From NCBI GenBank assembly GCA_963757335.1, contig CAVWRJ010000013.1:806001-870000 (forward strand): a stretch of 64,000 nt of DNA. Direction: 5' to 3'. The DNA is from DASQPA01 sp963757335 (GTDB taxonomy: Bacteria; Acidobacteriota; Thermoanaerobaculia; Multivoradales; UBA5704). This document shows positions 43,946-52,675 of this stretch, piece by piece (the first letter of the stretch is position 1; each line of letters opens with the position of its first letter). The translations under genes were made by a program, and so were the position numbers. The notes under the pieces are model-generated. The model ran no database searches and was not told the DNA's origin. It saw only the letters and a program-made list of their open reading frames with translations.

Positions 43946-43977
43946 GGCGCTTAGGTGAGGTCCCGCTGGTAAGCGCC
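43946..43977. other. stem-loop after brnA
   Basis: GGCGCTTA (43946-43953) is the exact inverted repeat of TAAGCGCC (43970-43977). No T run follows, so a mRNA-stabilising or processed structure is as likely as a terminator. Confidence 0.5.
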
Positions 43978-44045
43978 GGTGGGGGCACTTAGCCGGAGCG
44001 AGAGCGGAGCGTGCTTCTCGGAAACTTCGCTAGGGAGGTCGTCAC

Positions 44046-44261
44046 ATGCATGGCCAAACAAAGAGCCTAAGCGAAATCACCGAGCAGGCCATCGAGCTAT
44101 TGACCAAAGAGCTGGGCCTCGTAGCCACGCTACGCTTCCTCAAGCAGTTCACGACCGGATACGGCAACTACACGGTAGAGCGGGAGGCCCTATTCAAGGA
44201 TTTGACCGTAGAGGATGCCCTGACAGCCATGAAGGGGATACGCAATCCCCTGAGCGAATAG
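44046..44261 (+). CDS. small hypothetical protein
   Basis: 71 residues with GGGAGG 7 nt upstream. Mostly helical: SLSEITEQAIELLTKELGLV, then TLRFLKQFTTGYGNYTVERE and EDALTAMKGIRNP. It resembles short proteins I have seen next to toxin-antitoxin and accessory genes, but I cannot name a domain. It sits between the orphan brnA and the VapBC45-like pair. Confidence 0.6.
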   Translation: MHGQTKSLSEITEQAIELLTKELGLVATLRFLKQFTTGYGNYTVEREALFKDLTVEDALTAMKGIRNPLSE

Positions 44262-44309
44262 AGGCGGGACAGTTGGACAAGAATTTGACGCGGTATCGGC
44301 TCCTGGAGG

Positions 44310-44795
44310 CTAACGCCAACCGGCTTCACCCTTATTTAGCCACGCGTCATAGGTCAGCATGACCTTGGCCAAACAGATGGGTCCGCCGGGTCGCGATTCT
44401 CGCCGGAGGTTCGCAATGAAGGGATTCGGAGATTGCCTTTCGAGAGTGCGAGTCACCGACGGCAAGGCACTGAGGAACATGGCGGCTCGTTCCGAGGCGA
44501 TCAGCTCTCCGCGCACGATGAAGAGTCGACCGTGGTTCTCCATCACGGCTCGAATGGCGATGGAGTCGCTTCGAATTCGGTTGTCGCGTGTCAACGCCAC
44601 GAATCCGGCGGACGCGGCGTACTCGATCCATTCATGATCGGGGATGATGTCGGAGTGATAGTGATCGAAATAACTCACAACCCGCAGCTCATTCTCTCGC
44701 AGGATGCCGGGAAACTGCTTTCCCAGGTCGCGGTCCGTAAAGAAAGTGAGATCAGGCGGCGAGAGGTAGGGCTTCGTAGCGGATGGCGTCTTCAA
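44310..44795 (-). CDS. PIN-like toxin, VapC45 type
   Basis: About 161 residues. DLTFFTDRDLGKQFPGILRE, SDIIPDHEWIEYAASAGFVA, LTRDNRIRSDSIAIRAV and LFIVRGELIASERAAMFL are the pattern of the PIN-like proteins paired with DUF433 antitoxins. The start is uncertain: a TTG at 44795 has GAGG upstream and is used here, but a TTG at 44828 is also in frame. Either way it overlaps the 3' end of the DUF433 gene. Predicted ribonuclease toxin. Confidence 0.75.
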   Translation of the reverse strand: MKTPSATKPYLSPPDLTFFTDRDLGKQFPGILRENELRVVSYFDHYHSDIIPDHEWIEYAASAGFVALTRDNRIRSDSIAIRAVMENHGRLFIVRGELIASERAAMFLSALPSVTRTLERQSPNPFIANLRRESRPGGPICLAKVMLTYDAWLNKGEAGWR

Positions 44796-45462
44796 CCTCG
44801 GAAGCCTCGAGATCGTAATCTTCGGCAATGCTTCGGATGGATTCGCCAGCTTTGAATCTTTCGGCGATGGCCGAGGTGCTGATCGCGCGCCGCTTGATCA
44901 CCGGGCGCCCAAACGCGAGACTGGGATTGATGGTGATGAGCTTGGGTGCGTTCAGGTAATCCGAGCGGGTGAAGGGGAACACCTGAAGAGGGGCGCCGGT
45001 TTCGGCCCAATCGATGCGCTCCAGGTAGGCCTCTAAAATTCCGGGCAAGGCTCGCTGACCGCCACGCCCGACATTGATCAAACTGTCCAGGTACTGTAGG
45101 AAGATATTCCCGTCGCGAGTAGCGCGGAGCTCTCTGCTCAGGAGCACACGTTTGACCCCGAGCTTGTTCTCTGCGTAGTCCATCGCGTTACGGATGACCG
45201 GAATCTTGACCCGGTACTGTTTTCGCAGAGCGCCGAGGACGAAGATCTCGATCAAGTTCGAAAACGAGAGACGAGAATCTCCTTCTTCGGGACGGCCAAC
45301 CAGGGCCGGCCAGAACTTTTCCTCACCAGCAGCAGGATAAGTTCGGCCAGCGACCCAGTTCGCAAGCGTCGATTCCGGCATCCGCAGGTAACGGGCCGCC
45401 TCACCGACGGAGTACCGGGGGACCTCATTGAGGTCAACGGATTTGTACAGGGCGACGCTCAC
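44752..45462 (-). CDS. DUF433 antitoxin with N-terminal HTH, VapB45 type
   Basis: 236 residues from the GTG at 45462. The N-terminus (VPRYSVGEAARYLRMPESTL then ANWVAGRTYP) is a MerR/excisionase-like DNA-binding helix-turn-helix. The C-terminus (LITINPSLAFGRPVIKRRAI then STSAIAERFKAGESI and SIAEDYDLEASEVEDAIRYE) is DUF433. This architecture accompanies PIN-like toxins, and the toxin gene overlaps its end. The start is 7 nt past a TATACT -10 box with no room for a normal leader, suggesting a leaderless transcript. Confidence 0.82.
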   Translation of the reverse strand: MSVALYKSVDLNEVPRYSVGEAARYLRMPESTLANWVAGRTYPAAGEEKFWPALVGRPEEGDSRLSFSNLIEIFVLGALRKQYRVKIPVIRNAMDYAENKLGVKRVLLSRELRATRDGNIFLQYLDSLINVGRGGQRALPGILEAYLERIDWAETGAPLQVFPFTRSDYLNAPKLITINPSLAFGRPVIKRRAISTSAIAERFKAGESIRSIAEDYDLEASEVEDAIRYEALPLAA

Positions 45463-45474
45463 GCTCCGAGTATA
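45463..45474 (-). promoter_or_regulatory. -10 box giving a near-leaderless mRNA
   Basis: TATACT on the minus strand (45469-45474) lies 6 nt before the GTG of the DUF433 gene. No good -35 is seen. The start codon would be at or close to the first transcribed base. Confidence 0.45.
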
Positions 45475-45827
45475 CCCCGGCGGGCAAGAAGCACCTAAGA
45501 AGCTGCAAGAATGCGCTCTCGACGCCAGGAGATCGCGCCTTCCCCCCAGGCCGCCGAATCTTTTTAAATTTCCTCCCCCGAATTTGTCGCTTTCTCGGAC
45601 ACCTTGCTGGCACACTCTGCCGCATGGTGATCCGAAGCGACCTCCGCCCTGCCCGCCACGTCGCCGTCCGGCTCTGCGTCTGCCCGAAAGAGCAGGCACA
45701 TCGACGGCGCGTGCAGCGGCTTGGGTTCGGACTCTGCGGACTTCCCCTAAAGTCAGCTATGTCTGCGATTAGCGGTAAGAATCGTCTCTCTTCATGGCTG
45801 CAAGACGAATTTTTCCGTCTTTGGCTC

Positions 45828-45855
45828 TTGACTTCACACGGAATCCGGGTACTAT
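45828..45855 (+). promoter_or_regulatory. candidate promoter for the 46180 gene
   Basis: TTGACT (45828-45833), 16-bp spacer, TACTAT (45850-45855). It predicts a transcript starting near 45862 and a leader of about 320 nt. The upstream part of this 717-bp gene-free gap (45463-45827) shows nothing I can support. Confidence 0.55.
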
Positions 45856-45861
45856 GCCCCT

Positions 45862-46179
45862 CGTTGGACAGGAGTACACGATATCGAGGAGCTTGGCTCT
45901 CCAGGCAATAGCGCCTGGGAGAGACCGCGGCTCTCAAGGAGGGCAGATGAGGCATTCGTCCGCACGGGCGTCGCCGTGAGGCGCGCCAGAGAGAGAAAGG
46001 ATGTAGGAGGTTGGAGGAGAGCCCCCGGCCAGGGGAGCCCTCCTCCGAAAAGCACCGGTGTCGTACCCCAAAACCGGCTACGGAGAGCGCCTGGCTTCAC
46101 CTTTTGTCGAGGTGTCGAGGGCCAAGCGCGTCCATGAGGGACAGCTCCGTAGCTTAAACCAAAAGTTAGGGAGAACCAA
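45862..46179 (+). ncRNA. long structured leader or independent structured RNA
   Basis: Several strong stems occur in series. CTCTCCAGGC (45897-45906) pairs with GCCTGGGAGAG (45913-45923), GGAGGAG (46013-46019) with CTCCTCC (46040-46046) around CCCC/GGGG, and GCTACGGAG (46077-46085) with CTCCGTAGC (46145-46153) enclosing CACCT (46098-46102) / AGGTG (46110-46114). The last domain ends about 20 nt before the GGGAG of the next gene. It matches no riboswitch, 6S, RNase P or tmRNA signature I know. Could be a cis-regulatory leader or a separate RNA. Confidence 0.55.
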
Positions 46180-46722
46180 ATGAGCACTGAAGTGACCGTT
46201 CCGAACGTTCCCGCCCATCCCGCGAAGGGCAATCTCCAGGGACAGACGACCCTGGCCGCCAAGGTCGACCGCTGGACGGGGCTCAACAACAACCTCGTCC
46301 CGCTCATCGACCAGATGCCGCAGTTCAAGGATCAGATCACGCAGTTCCAGAGCGTGCTGACGCAGACGCAGGCGCTCCGCGATCAGCTCAACGTTCTCAA
46401 GAGCCAGGGCGAGGACGCAGTGAAGCAGCGCGATGCGCTCTTCGCGGAGGGCGACGACCTCTTCACCCGGCTGGGCCTCGCGCTCCGCGCGGTCCATGGG
46501 CCGGAGAGCAGCCGGCTCCGCGCCTTCGGCCTCAAGCCCCGGAAGAAGGCCGGCGGCCGGCCGAAGAAGAAGACCCCTGTCCCCGTCCCCGTCCCTCCCA
46601 CGGTCGAGGCCAAAGCCGAGGCCAAAACCCCGGCCCCGGAAGTCCGGCGGAGCCCAGGAGGCACATTGGGCTACCGCGGCTGTGGAGAGCGTGAAGTAGA
46701 AGGAAGTAGAAGTATGCTGTAG
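46180..46722 (+). CDS. coiled-coil protein with basic AT-hook-like tail
   Basis: 180 residues, GGGAG 6 nt upstream. Residues 1-95 are helical and partly coiled coil (VDRWTGLNNNLVPLIDQMPQ, then TQTQALRDQLNVLKSQGEDA). A basic segment RAFGLKPRKKAGGRPKKKTP contains a GRPKK AT-hook-like core, followed by a Pro/Val/Glu-rich tail, reminiscent of small nucleoid-associated proteins. A strong intrinsic terminator follows, and a long structured leader precedes. DNA-binding role is inferred from the tail only. Confidence 0.7.
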   Translation: MSTEVTVPNVPAHPAKGNLQGQTTLAAKVDRWTGLNNNLVPLIDQMPQFKDQITQFQSVLTQTQALRDQLNVLKSQGEDAVKQRDALFAEGDDLFTRLGLALRAVHGPESSRLRAFGLKPRKKAGGRPKKKTPVPVPVPPTVEAKAEAKTPAPEVRRSPGGTLGYRGCGEREVEGSRSML

Positions 46723-46727
46723 AAAGT

Positions 46728-46764
46728 CCGATCCCCCGGGGCCTGTCCCCGGGGGATCGGTTTT
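46728..46764 (+). terminator. strong intrinsic terminator
   Basis: CCGATCCCCCGGGG (46728-46741), CCTGT loop, CCCCGGGGGATCGG (46747-46760), TTTT. Perfect 14-bp stem. Confidence 0.95.
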
Positions 46765-46826
46765 CGAAGCCGCCGTTTCGAAGGCTTTCCAACTGCATCC
46801 ATGCAGTGGAGACGTGGGAGCAATCC

Positions 46827-47648
46827 TTGGACAACTCTGAGATTCCCAACCCGCTGTTTCGCGAAGCCGTCTCCGCCATCGACGCCGGTGACGTGAGCGC
46901 GCTCGAACGCCTTCTCGCCGCCCACCCCGAGCTGGTCCGCGATCGGCTCGACTTCGGCGAGGGCTACTTCCGGCAGCCGTACCTGCTCTGGTTCGTGGCG
47001 GAAAATCCGATCCGGCAGGGCAGGTTGCCCGCAAACATCGTGGAAATCACCCGGACGATCCTTCAGGCGGCGGAACGCCAGCAGGTAGAAAGCCGGCAGG
47101 AACAGCTCGACTATGCGCTCGAGCTCGTGGCTTCCGGACGGATCGCGCGGGAGTGCGGAGCCCAGGGCGAGCTCCTCGACCTGCTCGTCGAGGCCGGCGC
47201 CGATCCCGACCGCGCCCTCGTGCCGGCTCTCGCCCACCACGAGCTCGCCGCGGCGGAACGGCTCCTCGAACACGGCGCCCGGTTGACGCTGCTGGCCGCG
47301 GTGTGCACCGGGCGAACCGCCGAAGTGACACGTCTCCTCAGAGACGCCAGCGCCGAAGACCAGCAGGCCGCGCTGGCCGGCGCCGCGCTCTACGGCCAGG
47401 CTCCCACGCTCGGCCTCTTGATCGATCGCGGCGTGGACCTCCAGGCCTACAGCCCTGCCGGGCTCCACCCGCACGGGACCGCTCTCCATCACGCCGTGGC
47501 CGCGGGCTCCCTCGACGCGGTCCAGGTGCTCGTGGCGGCCGGGGCCGGGCTCGGCACGAGAGATCGCATTCACCAGGGGACACCGCTCGACTGGGCGGAC
47601 CACTTGAAGCAGCCGGAGATCGCCGCCTATCTTCGGGCGTCCGAATAG
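46827..47648 (+). CDS. ankyrin-repeat protein
   Basis: About 273 residues from the TTG at 46827 (GGGAG 6 nt upstream); a GTG at 46806 is also in frame. NPLFREAVSAIDAGDVSALE then RLLAAHPELVRDRLDFGEGY opens a series of ankyrin-like units (LLDLLVEAGADPDRALVPAL, HELAAAERLLEHGARLTLLA, GTALHHAVAAGSLDAVQVLV, GTPLDWADHLKQPEIAAYLR). No signal peptide. Protein-protein interaction role; partner unknown. ubiX follows 1 bp later. Confidence 0.88.
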   Translation: MDNSEIPNPLFREAVSAIDAGDVSALERLLAAHPELVRDRLDFGEGYFRQPYLLWFVAENPIRQGRLPANIVEITRTILQAAERQQVESRQEQLDYALELVASGRIARECGAQGELLDLLVEAGADPDRALVPALAHHELAAAERLLEHGARLTLLAAVCTGRTAEVTRLLRDASAEDQQAALAGAALYGQAPTLGLLIDRGVDLQAYSPAGLHPHGTALHHAVAAGSLDAVQVLVAAGAGLGTRDRIHQGTPLDWADHLKQPEIAAYLRASE

Positions 47649-47649
47649 G

Positions 47650-48270
47650 ATGGCCCTCGCCATGGCCCACCGCATCGCCCTCCTCGTCTCCGGTGCCTCC
47701 GGGATGCTCCTTCCCCGTCATCTGCTGGGTCGGCTGGCCGCCCATCCGGCGATCGAGCGGGTGCATTTCGCGGTTTCGGCGGGGGCGAGCCAGGTCCTGC
47801 GACACGAGCTGGGGCCGGAGCGGACGGGCGCCCAGGACCTGGTCGACGCCGCCGGGTTGGGACCGGCCGAGCTGGAGAAGGTCCGCATCCATCGAGACAA
47901 CGAGCTCGACGCCCCGATCGCCTCGGGCTCCTACCGCTTGACCGGTACGGTCATCCTTCCCTGCAGCTCCGGCACCCTGGGCGCCCTCGCCACCGGCTCG
48001 GCGCGCACCCTCGTCCACCGCGCCGGGGCCGTGGCGCTCAAGGAGGGGTGGCCGCTCGTCCTCGGCTTCCGCGAGACCCCGCTCTCTTTAGTCCACATCG
48101 AGAACATGCGGCGGCTCCTGCTCTCCGGGGCGACCCTCCTGCCGCCGGTGCCGGCCTTCTATATCGGCGGGGAGGACCTGGGGCGGTTCCTCGACCACTA
48201 CGCCCTCCGCGTCCTCGACCGGCTCGGGATCGCCGAGCCGGGGGAGCCGGGTCTCCGCTGGGGCGACTAG
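47650..48270 (+). CDS. ubiX: flavin prenyltransferase UbiX
   Basis: 206 residues. Makes prenylated FMN, the cofactor of UbiD-type decarboxylases. Family motifs: IALLVSGASGMLLPRHLL, CSSGTLGALATGSARTLVHR, ALKEGWPLVLGFRETPLSLV and GATLLPPVPAFYIGG. No ubiD is in the window. Together with mqnP and mqnE it fits menaquinone synthesis via futalosine, where a UbiD/UbiX step is expected. Confidence 0.93.
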   Translation: MALAMAHRIALLVSGASGMLLPRHLLGRLAAHPAIERVHFAVSAGASQVLRHELGPERTGAQDLVDAAGLGPAELEKVRIHRDNELDAPIASGSYRLTGTVILPCSSGTLGALATGSARTLVHRAGAVALKEGWPLVLGFRETPLSLVHIENMRRLLLSGATLLPPVPAFYIGGEDLGRFLDHYALRVLDRLGIAEPGEPGLRWGD

Positions 48271-48377
48271 TGGCTGGCACCCAGGCGGGGCGGGCGGGGC
48301 GTTGCTCCGCGGCGGGCCCGGAGGTTACACTCCCCGGACGCGGTAAACGCATCCGATACCTTAATTTAGGAGGGGTT

Positions 48378-48806
48378 ATGCTCAAGCAGCTTGGAATGAT
48401 TCTGTTGCTCGGTGGAATGGGGGTCCTCGTCGCTCCCCAGGGAGCTCTCGCGAGCTGCACCGCGTCTTTCACCTGCAGCAACGCCTGCCACGAGTCGCTG
48501 GAGTGCAACCCTTCGGGCGTGGTCATCAGCTGCTCGGCGCCCAATAAGACGGTGAGCTGCTCGGGCGCCACCTCCTGCACCGTGGGAACCAACTCGGTCA
48601 CCTGCGACGGCACCACCACGGTCTGCCAGACCGCGGCTTCCCGCTGTGCCATCGACTCCGTCTCGATCCGCTGCGACGCCACCTTCAAGGCCTGCCCGAC
48701 TTGCGGCGGCAAGGTCTGCCAGTCGCTGCCGCCGGCAGACCCCGGCTTCTGGAGCGCGCCCAGCGCCCCGGAGACCGCGCCAGCCGAGGCGAGCCGCTGC
48801 TTCTGA
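48378..48806 (+). CDS. exported cysteine-rich small protein
   Basis: 142 residues, AGGAGG 5 nt before the ATG at 48378. Signal peptide QLGMILLLGGMGVLVAPQGA. The mature region has about sixteen cysteines at short intervals (SCTASFTCSNACHESLECNP, VSCSGATSCTVGTNSVTCDG, CPTCGGKVCQ), giving a disulfide-rich ladder of SC..-type repeats. No named family recognised. Probably a secreted or surface protein. Confidence 0.75.
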   Translation: MLKQLGMILLLGGMGVLVAPQGALASCTASFTCSNACHESLECNPSGVVISCSAPNKTVSCSGATSCTVGTNSVTCDGTTTVCQTAASRCAIDSVSIRCDATFKACPTCGGKVCQSLPPADPGFWSAPSAPETAPAEASRCF

Positions 48807-48849
48807 TTTCGCGAGCGGTGCCGGGGGAACGGTCCGGCGGCAGGGGGCG

Positions 48850-49897
48850 ACGGTAAAGAGCGGAGGGACTCCTCCGAAGGGAGCCGCCCTGGTCACCGGG
48901 GCTTCGGGTTTCCTCGGCCGCCACCTGGTCGCGGCCCTGCTCGCCCAGGGGCGCTCCGTGGTGGCCTCTGCCGGCAGCCGGAGGGGTTGGCCGATTTGGG
49001 GGCCGGTTCTGGAGCCGGTCCCCGCTATCCCGACCTGCGGATCGCCGCCGGCGATCTCCGGGAGCCGGCTTCCTACACGCCGCTGCTGACCCCGGGAGCC
49101 TCGGTCTTCCACCTGGCGGGCCTGCGCCATCATCCGCACGTCCGGGTTCGGGAGCTGGAGGAGGTCAACGTCGGGGCCACCCTGACGCTCGCCCGCCGGG
49201 CCGGAGAGCGGGGCGTCGCGCGGTTCGTCCACGTCGCCACCGCTCTCGTCTATGGACCGGCGAGGGAGGGACAGGCCCGCACGGAAGAGGACGCCCTCGA
49301 TCCGGCGGCTTCGGCCTACGTGCGCTCCAAGGTCGAGGCGGTGCGGGGCCTCCGGGAGCTCGCCCGGGAGGGGCTGCCGGCGGTCACCGTCTGTCCGACG
49401 ATCGTCTTCGGTCCCGATCCTCCGTCCCACCCCAACCGGGTGACCGCCGAGATCCGCCGCCTGTTGCAGAGGGGGGACCCCGGATCTGGCTGGCGGGGGG
49501 CCGGCAGCCCCGGAACCTGGTGTTCGTGGAGGACGTGGTGCGCGGGATGCTCGCGGCCGAGGAGCGCGGGGCGGTGGGGGAGGAGTATCTCCTGGGAGGC
49601 GAAGAGGTCTCGCCGCGGGAGCTCGCCCGGCGGGTGCTGGCGCTCGCGGGGAGGCGCCAGGGGATGGCCCTGTCCCTGCCGGCCGGTCCGGCCCGGGCGG
49701 CCGCCCGGATCGTGGATCGCCTGTGCGGCCAGGAGGCGGGGGCCGGATATGCTACCGCCGTCGAGACGCTCCTCCGGGAGTGGCGCTTCAGCTCCGCCAA
49801 GGCGTGCCGGGAGCTGGGCTATCAGCCCCTCTCCTTGACGGAAGGCCTGGTCCGTACCCTCGAAGACTTGCGACTCTCGGAAGGAATCGTAGGGGAG
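48850..49897 (+). CDS. NAD-dependent epimerase/dehydratase (extended SDR), two frameshifts
   Basis: Rossmann start LVTGASGFLGRHLVAALL in one frame, the central part (DLREPASYTPLL, VFHLAGLRHHP, VNVGATLTLARRAGERGVAR, FVHVATALVYG, SAYVRSKVEAVRGL with the YxxxK) in a second, and the C-terminal part (FVEDVVRGMLAAEERGAVGE, EEYLLGGEEVSPRELARRVL) in a third. The breaks are at C runs near 48971-48974 and 49478-49481; adding one C at each restores the frame. No convincing start codon is seen, so the 5' end is approximate. Acts on a nucleotide sugar or a related carbonyl compound. It may be fused to the methyltransferase that follows. Confidence 0.8.
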
Positions 49898-50750
49898 ATG
49901 ATCGAAAGCCATCGAGACCGGGGCTCGTTTCGCGGCGGCGCCCGAGCCCTCTCTCCGCGAGCGGCAGCGCCGGGACTGGGACCGGATCGCCGCCTCGGTC
50001 CGCGACTTCGCCGCCGCGCCGAGCACCCTCTACTACCGCCGCTGCGAGATCGCCTTGATCGAGCACGCGGTGGGGGACCTCCGGGGCAAGCGGGTGCTCA
50101 AGCTGGACCTCTGGAACGAGGCGTTCAACACCCGCATCCTGGACTGGATGCGCTCTCAAGGGGCGGAGGTCGTCGGCCTCGACCTCTCCCGGGTGGTCGC
50201 CCACCGGGCGCGCCGCAATGCACTGGCTGTGGGGCATCCCCTGGCGCTGCTGCGGGCCGACATCCGCGAGCTGCCGTTCCCCTCGGGCGCGTTCGACGTC
50301 GTCTATACCATGGGGACGATCGAGCACATCGACGAGTATCCCCAATCGCTTCGGGAGATCCACCGGGTGCTGCGGCCGGGCGGCCGGGCGATCGTCGGCG
50401 TGCCGCACAAGTGGAACCTCTTCCTGCGGCCGCTCATGGTCTGGATCCTGGACGCCTTCGGCCAGTACCTCTACGCGCCGGAGAAGTCCTTCGGCTCCGG
50501 CGAGCTGCGGCGGGATTTGGAGAACGCCGGCCTGCGTCCGCTCGAGCGGACGGGGATTCTCACCCTGCCGGGCTATCTCCGGATGGCGGACCTCTTCTTC
50601 TACACCCGCGGCATCCCCCTCTACCGGCTGAGCCCCCTGCTGCTCGCCCCCTTCCAGTTCCTGGAGACCCGGTGGCGCTGGCCCGGCCGCTTCGGCTACC
50701 TGCTGACCTGGATCGCCAGCAAACCGGGCTCCTCCCCCTCCCCCCGCTAG
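49898..50750 (+). CDS. SAM-dependent methyltransferase, 5' frameshift
   Basis: The body (SLRERQRRDWDRIAASVRDF then STLYYRRCEIALIEHAVGDL, VLKLDLWNEAFNTRILDWMR, GAEVVGLDLS, FPSGAFDVVYTMGTIEHIDE, REIHRVLRPGGRAIVGVPHK) is a class I methyltransferase of about 280 residues. It is out of frame with the only ATG (49898); removing one A from the AAA near 49905-49907 joins them. If that correction is right, the epimerase frame also runs straight in, so the two may be one bifunctional protein. A TTG at 50055 would truncate the fold. Substrate unknown, likely glycan or lipid. Confidence 0.78.
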
Positions 50751-50752
50751 CC

Positions 50753-52649
50753 GTGGCGGCGTTGCTCGCAGCCGCTTCGCTCCTCCTCGGAGTCGCGCTC
50801 ACCCTCCTCGTCCTCGCCGTCACCGCCTTCGTGCTGGGCCGGAGGCTGACCGGAGAGCTCGACCGCCCGGTGGAGCGCTGGGCGATCCCAGCCGCCCTCG
50901 GCCTCGCGGGTCTCGCCCATCTGGGGTTCGTCCTCGGCCTCGCGGGCCTCCTCCGGCCGGCGGCGGTGCTCCTGGTCGTCGCCGGGATTCACCTCCTCGG
51001 TTTCCGCGGCTGGTCCGGCTGGCTGAGCTGGCCGAGCGGGCTGCGGACCGAGCCCTGGAGGCGACCGCGGGTGCGGCTCGTACTCCTCGCAACCCTGGCG
51101 GTCCTCCCCCTCGCTCTCTCGACCCTCTATCCGCCCACGGCGTTCGACGCCACCCTCTATCACCTCCCCTTCGCGCGGGGGTTCGTGGCTTCCGGCGGGC
51201 TCCCCTTCCTGGCCGATCTGCGGTTTCCGGTCTTCCCGCAGGTCAACGAGATGCTGTTCGCCTGGGTCCTGTTCTTTGCTCCAGGATATCGCCGTCCATG
51301 GCGTTTCGTGGCTGATGACGATGCTCACCGCGGCCCTCCTCTGGTCCTGGGCGCGGGACTCTTTCTCGAGCCCGGCGGCGGGTTGGCTGGCGGCGGCGAT
51401 CTACCTGGGCAACCCCATCGTGGTCTACCTGGCGGGCATCGGCTACGTCGACGCCGGGCTCACCCTGTTCGTCACCTCTGCGCTCTATGCCGTAAGACGC
51501 TTCCGGGGCTCGGGAGAACGGCGATGGCTGGTCCTCGCCGCGGTGTTCGCGGCCACCGCGGCGGACACCAAGTATCTCGGCCTGTTCTTCGTCGGGGTGA
51601 TCGGGCTGACCGTGCTCTTCGGACGGCTCGACGCAGGGCAGGACCCTGGCCGCCAGGTTCGGGTCCACTGGGCCGGCGCTCTCCTCTTCGCCGGGGTCGC
51701 CGTCCTGGTGCTGGCGCCCTGGTACGGGCGCATCTATGCCTGGACCGGCAATCCGATCTTCCCCTACTTTCCGCAGGTTTTCGGTTCCAGTCCCTGGGCG
51801 CCGAGCCGCTTCCGGAGCTTCCTCGCGCCTCCCCTGCCCGCCGCGGGGGCTCGCGCCGCCGAGGGTCTTCCGGGTTGGGGGCTCCTCGGAGCCCGGGGGA
51901 TCGAGCTGGTGCGGTTGCCCTGGGACCTGGTGTGGAGGCGCGGCGAGTACGGCGGCCAGCCGCCGTACTCGCCCCTCTACCTGGCCGTGCTGCCTCTCGC
52001 CCTGGTCGCGGCCTTGAAGGATTCCCGGCAGAGGCGGCTCCTGGTTCTCGCCGCCGCCTATGCGTTCTGCTGTCTCGGGCTCCCCCCCGACGCCCGCTAC
52101 CTGATTCCCGCCGTGCCGCTCGTCAGCCTCTCGGCTGCGGGGGCGCTCCTGGCGCTCCCCGGCCGGTTCCCGCGCAGGAGCGGGCTCTTGACCGCGGCGC
52201 TCTGCGCCGCCTGCTTCCTGCCCGGCTGGCTCTATGCCCTCTACCGGTTCCACCACCTGGGACCCCTGCCGCTGACCCCCGCCGGGCGCGAGGCCTACCT
52301 CGCGCGCTGGCAGCCCGGCTACCCTGCGGTCGCCTATCTCAACCGAACCCTGGGGAGCGGCTACACGGTCTGGGCTCTCCATGCCGAGAATCTGAGCTAC
52401 TACGCCCGGGGCCGCTTTCTGGGCGACTGGGTCGGCCCGGCGAAGTTCGACCGGGTGCTCGCGAATCTGCAAGGTCCCCAGGACCTCCACGACCGGCTCC
52501 GCCGGTTGGAGGCCGGCTATCTGCTAGTCCCGAACCCGCTGATCCCGAGCCAGGAGCATCTTCTACCGTTCCCGGAGGACGCCCTGGGGCAGCGCTGGTT
52601 CCAGCCTGTTTATGCGGACTCCGCGGCCCGCGTGTATCGCCTCAGGTGA
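50753..52649 (+). CDS. polytopic GT-C-like membrane protein, one frameshift
   Basis: GTG start 2 nt after the methyltransferase stop. Hydrophobic N-terminal part (LLLGVALTLLVLAVTAFVLG through NEMLFAWVLFF) and C-terminal part (QDIAVHGVSWLMTMLTAALL to YADSAARVYRLR) are in different frames; one extra T in the TTT run near 51275-51277 explains it. Together about 631 residues with many helices. The loop STLYPPTAFDATLYHLPFAR carries the acidic Asp-x-x-x-Tyr-H seen in GT39/PMT-like and similar GT-C proteins, and AATAADTKYLGLF is a conserved helix. Probable glycosyltransferase for the local sugar locus. Confidence 0.72.
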
Positions 52650-52675
52650 AGCGCGGTTAAGCTGAAGGAAGAGAG

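Noticed and set aside
45434..45955. 173-residue minus-strand ORF in the gap after the DUF433 gene
   Set aside because: No start site, Arg/Ser/Cys-rich composition, and it runs antisense through the predicted leader RNA.
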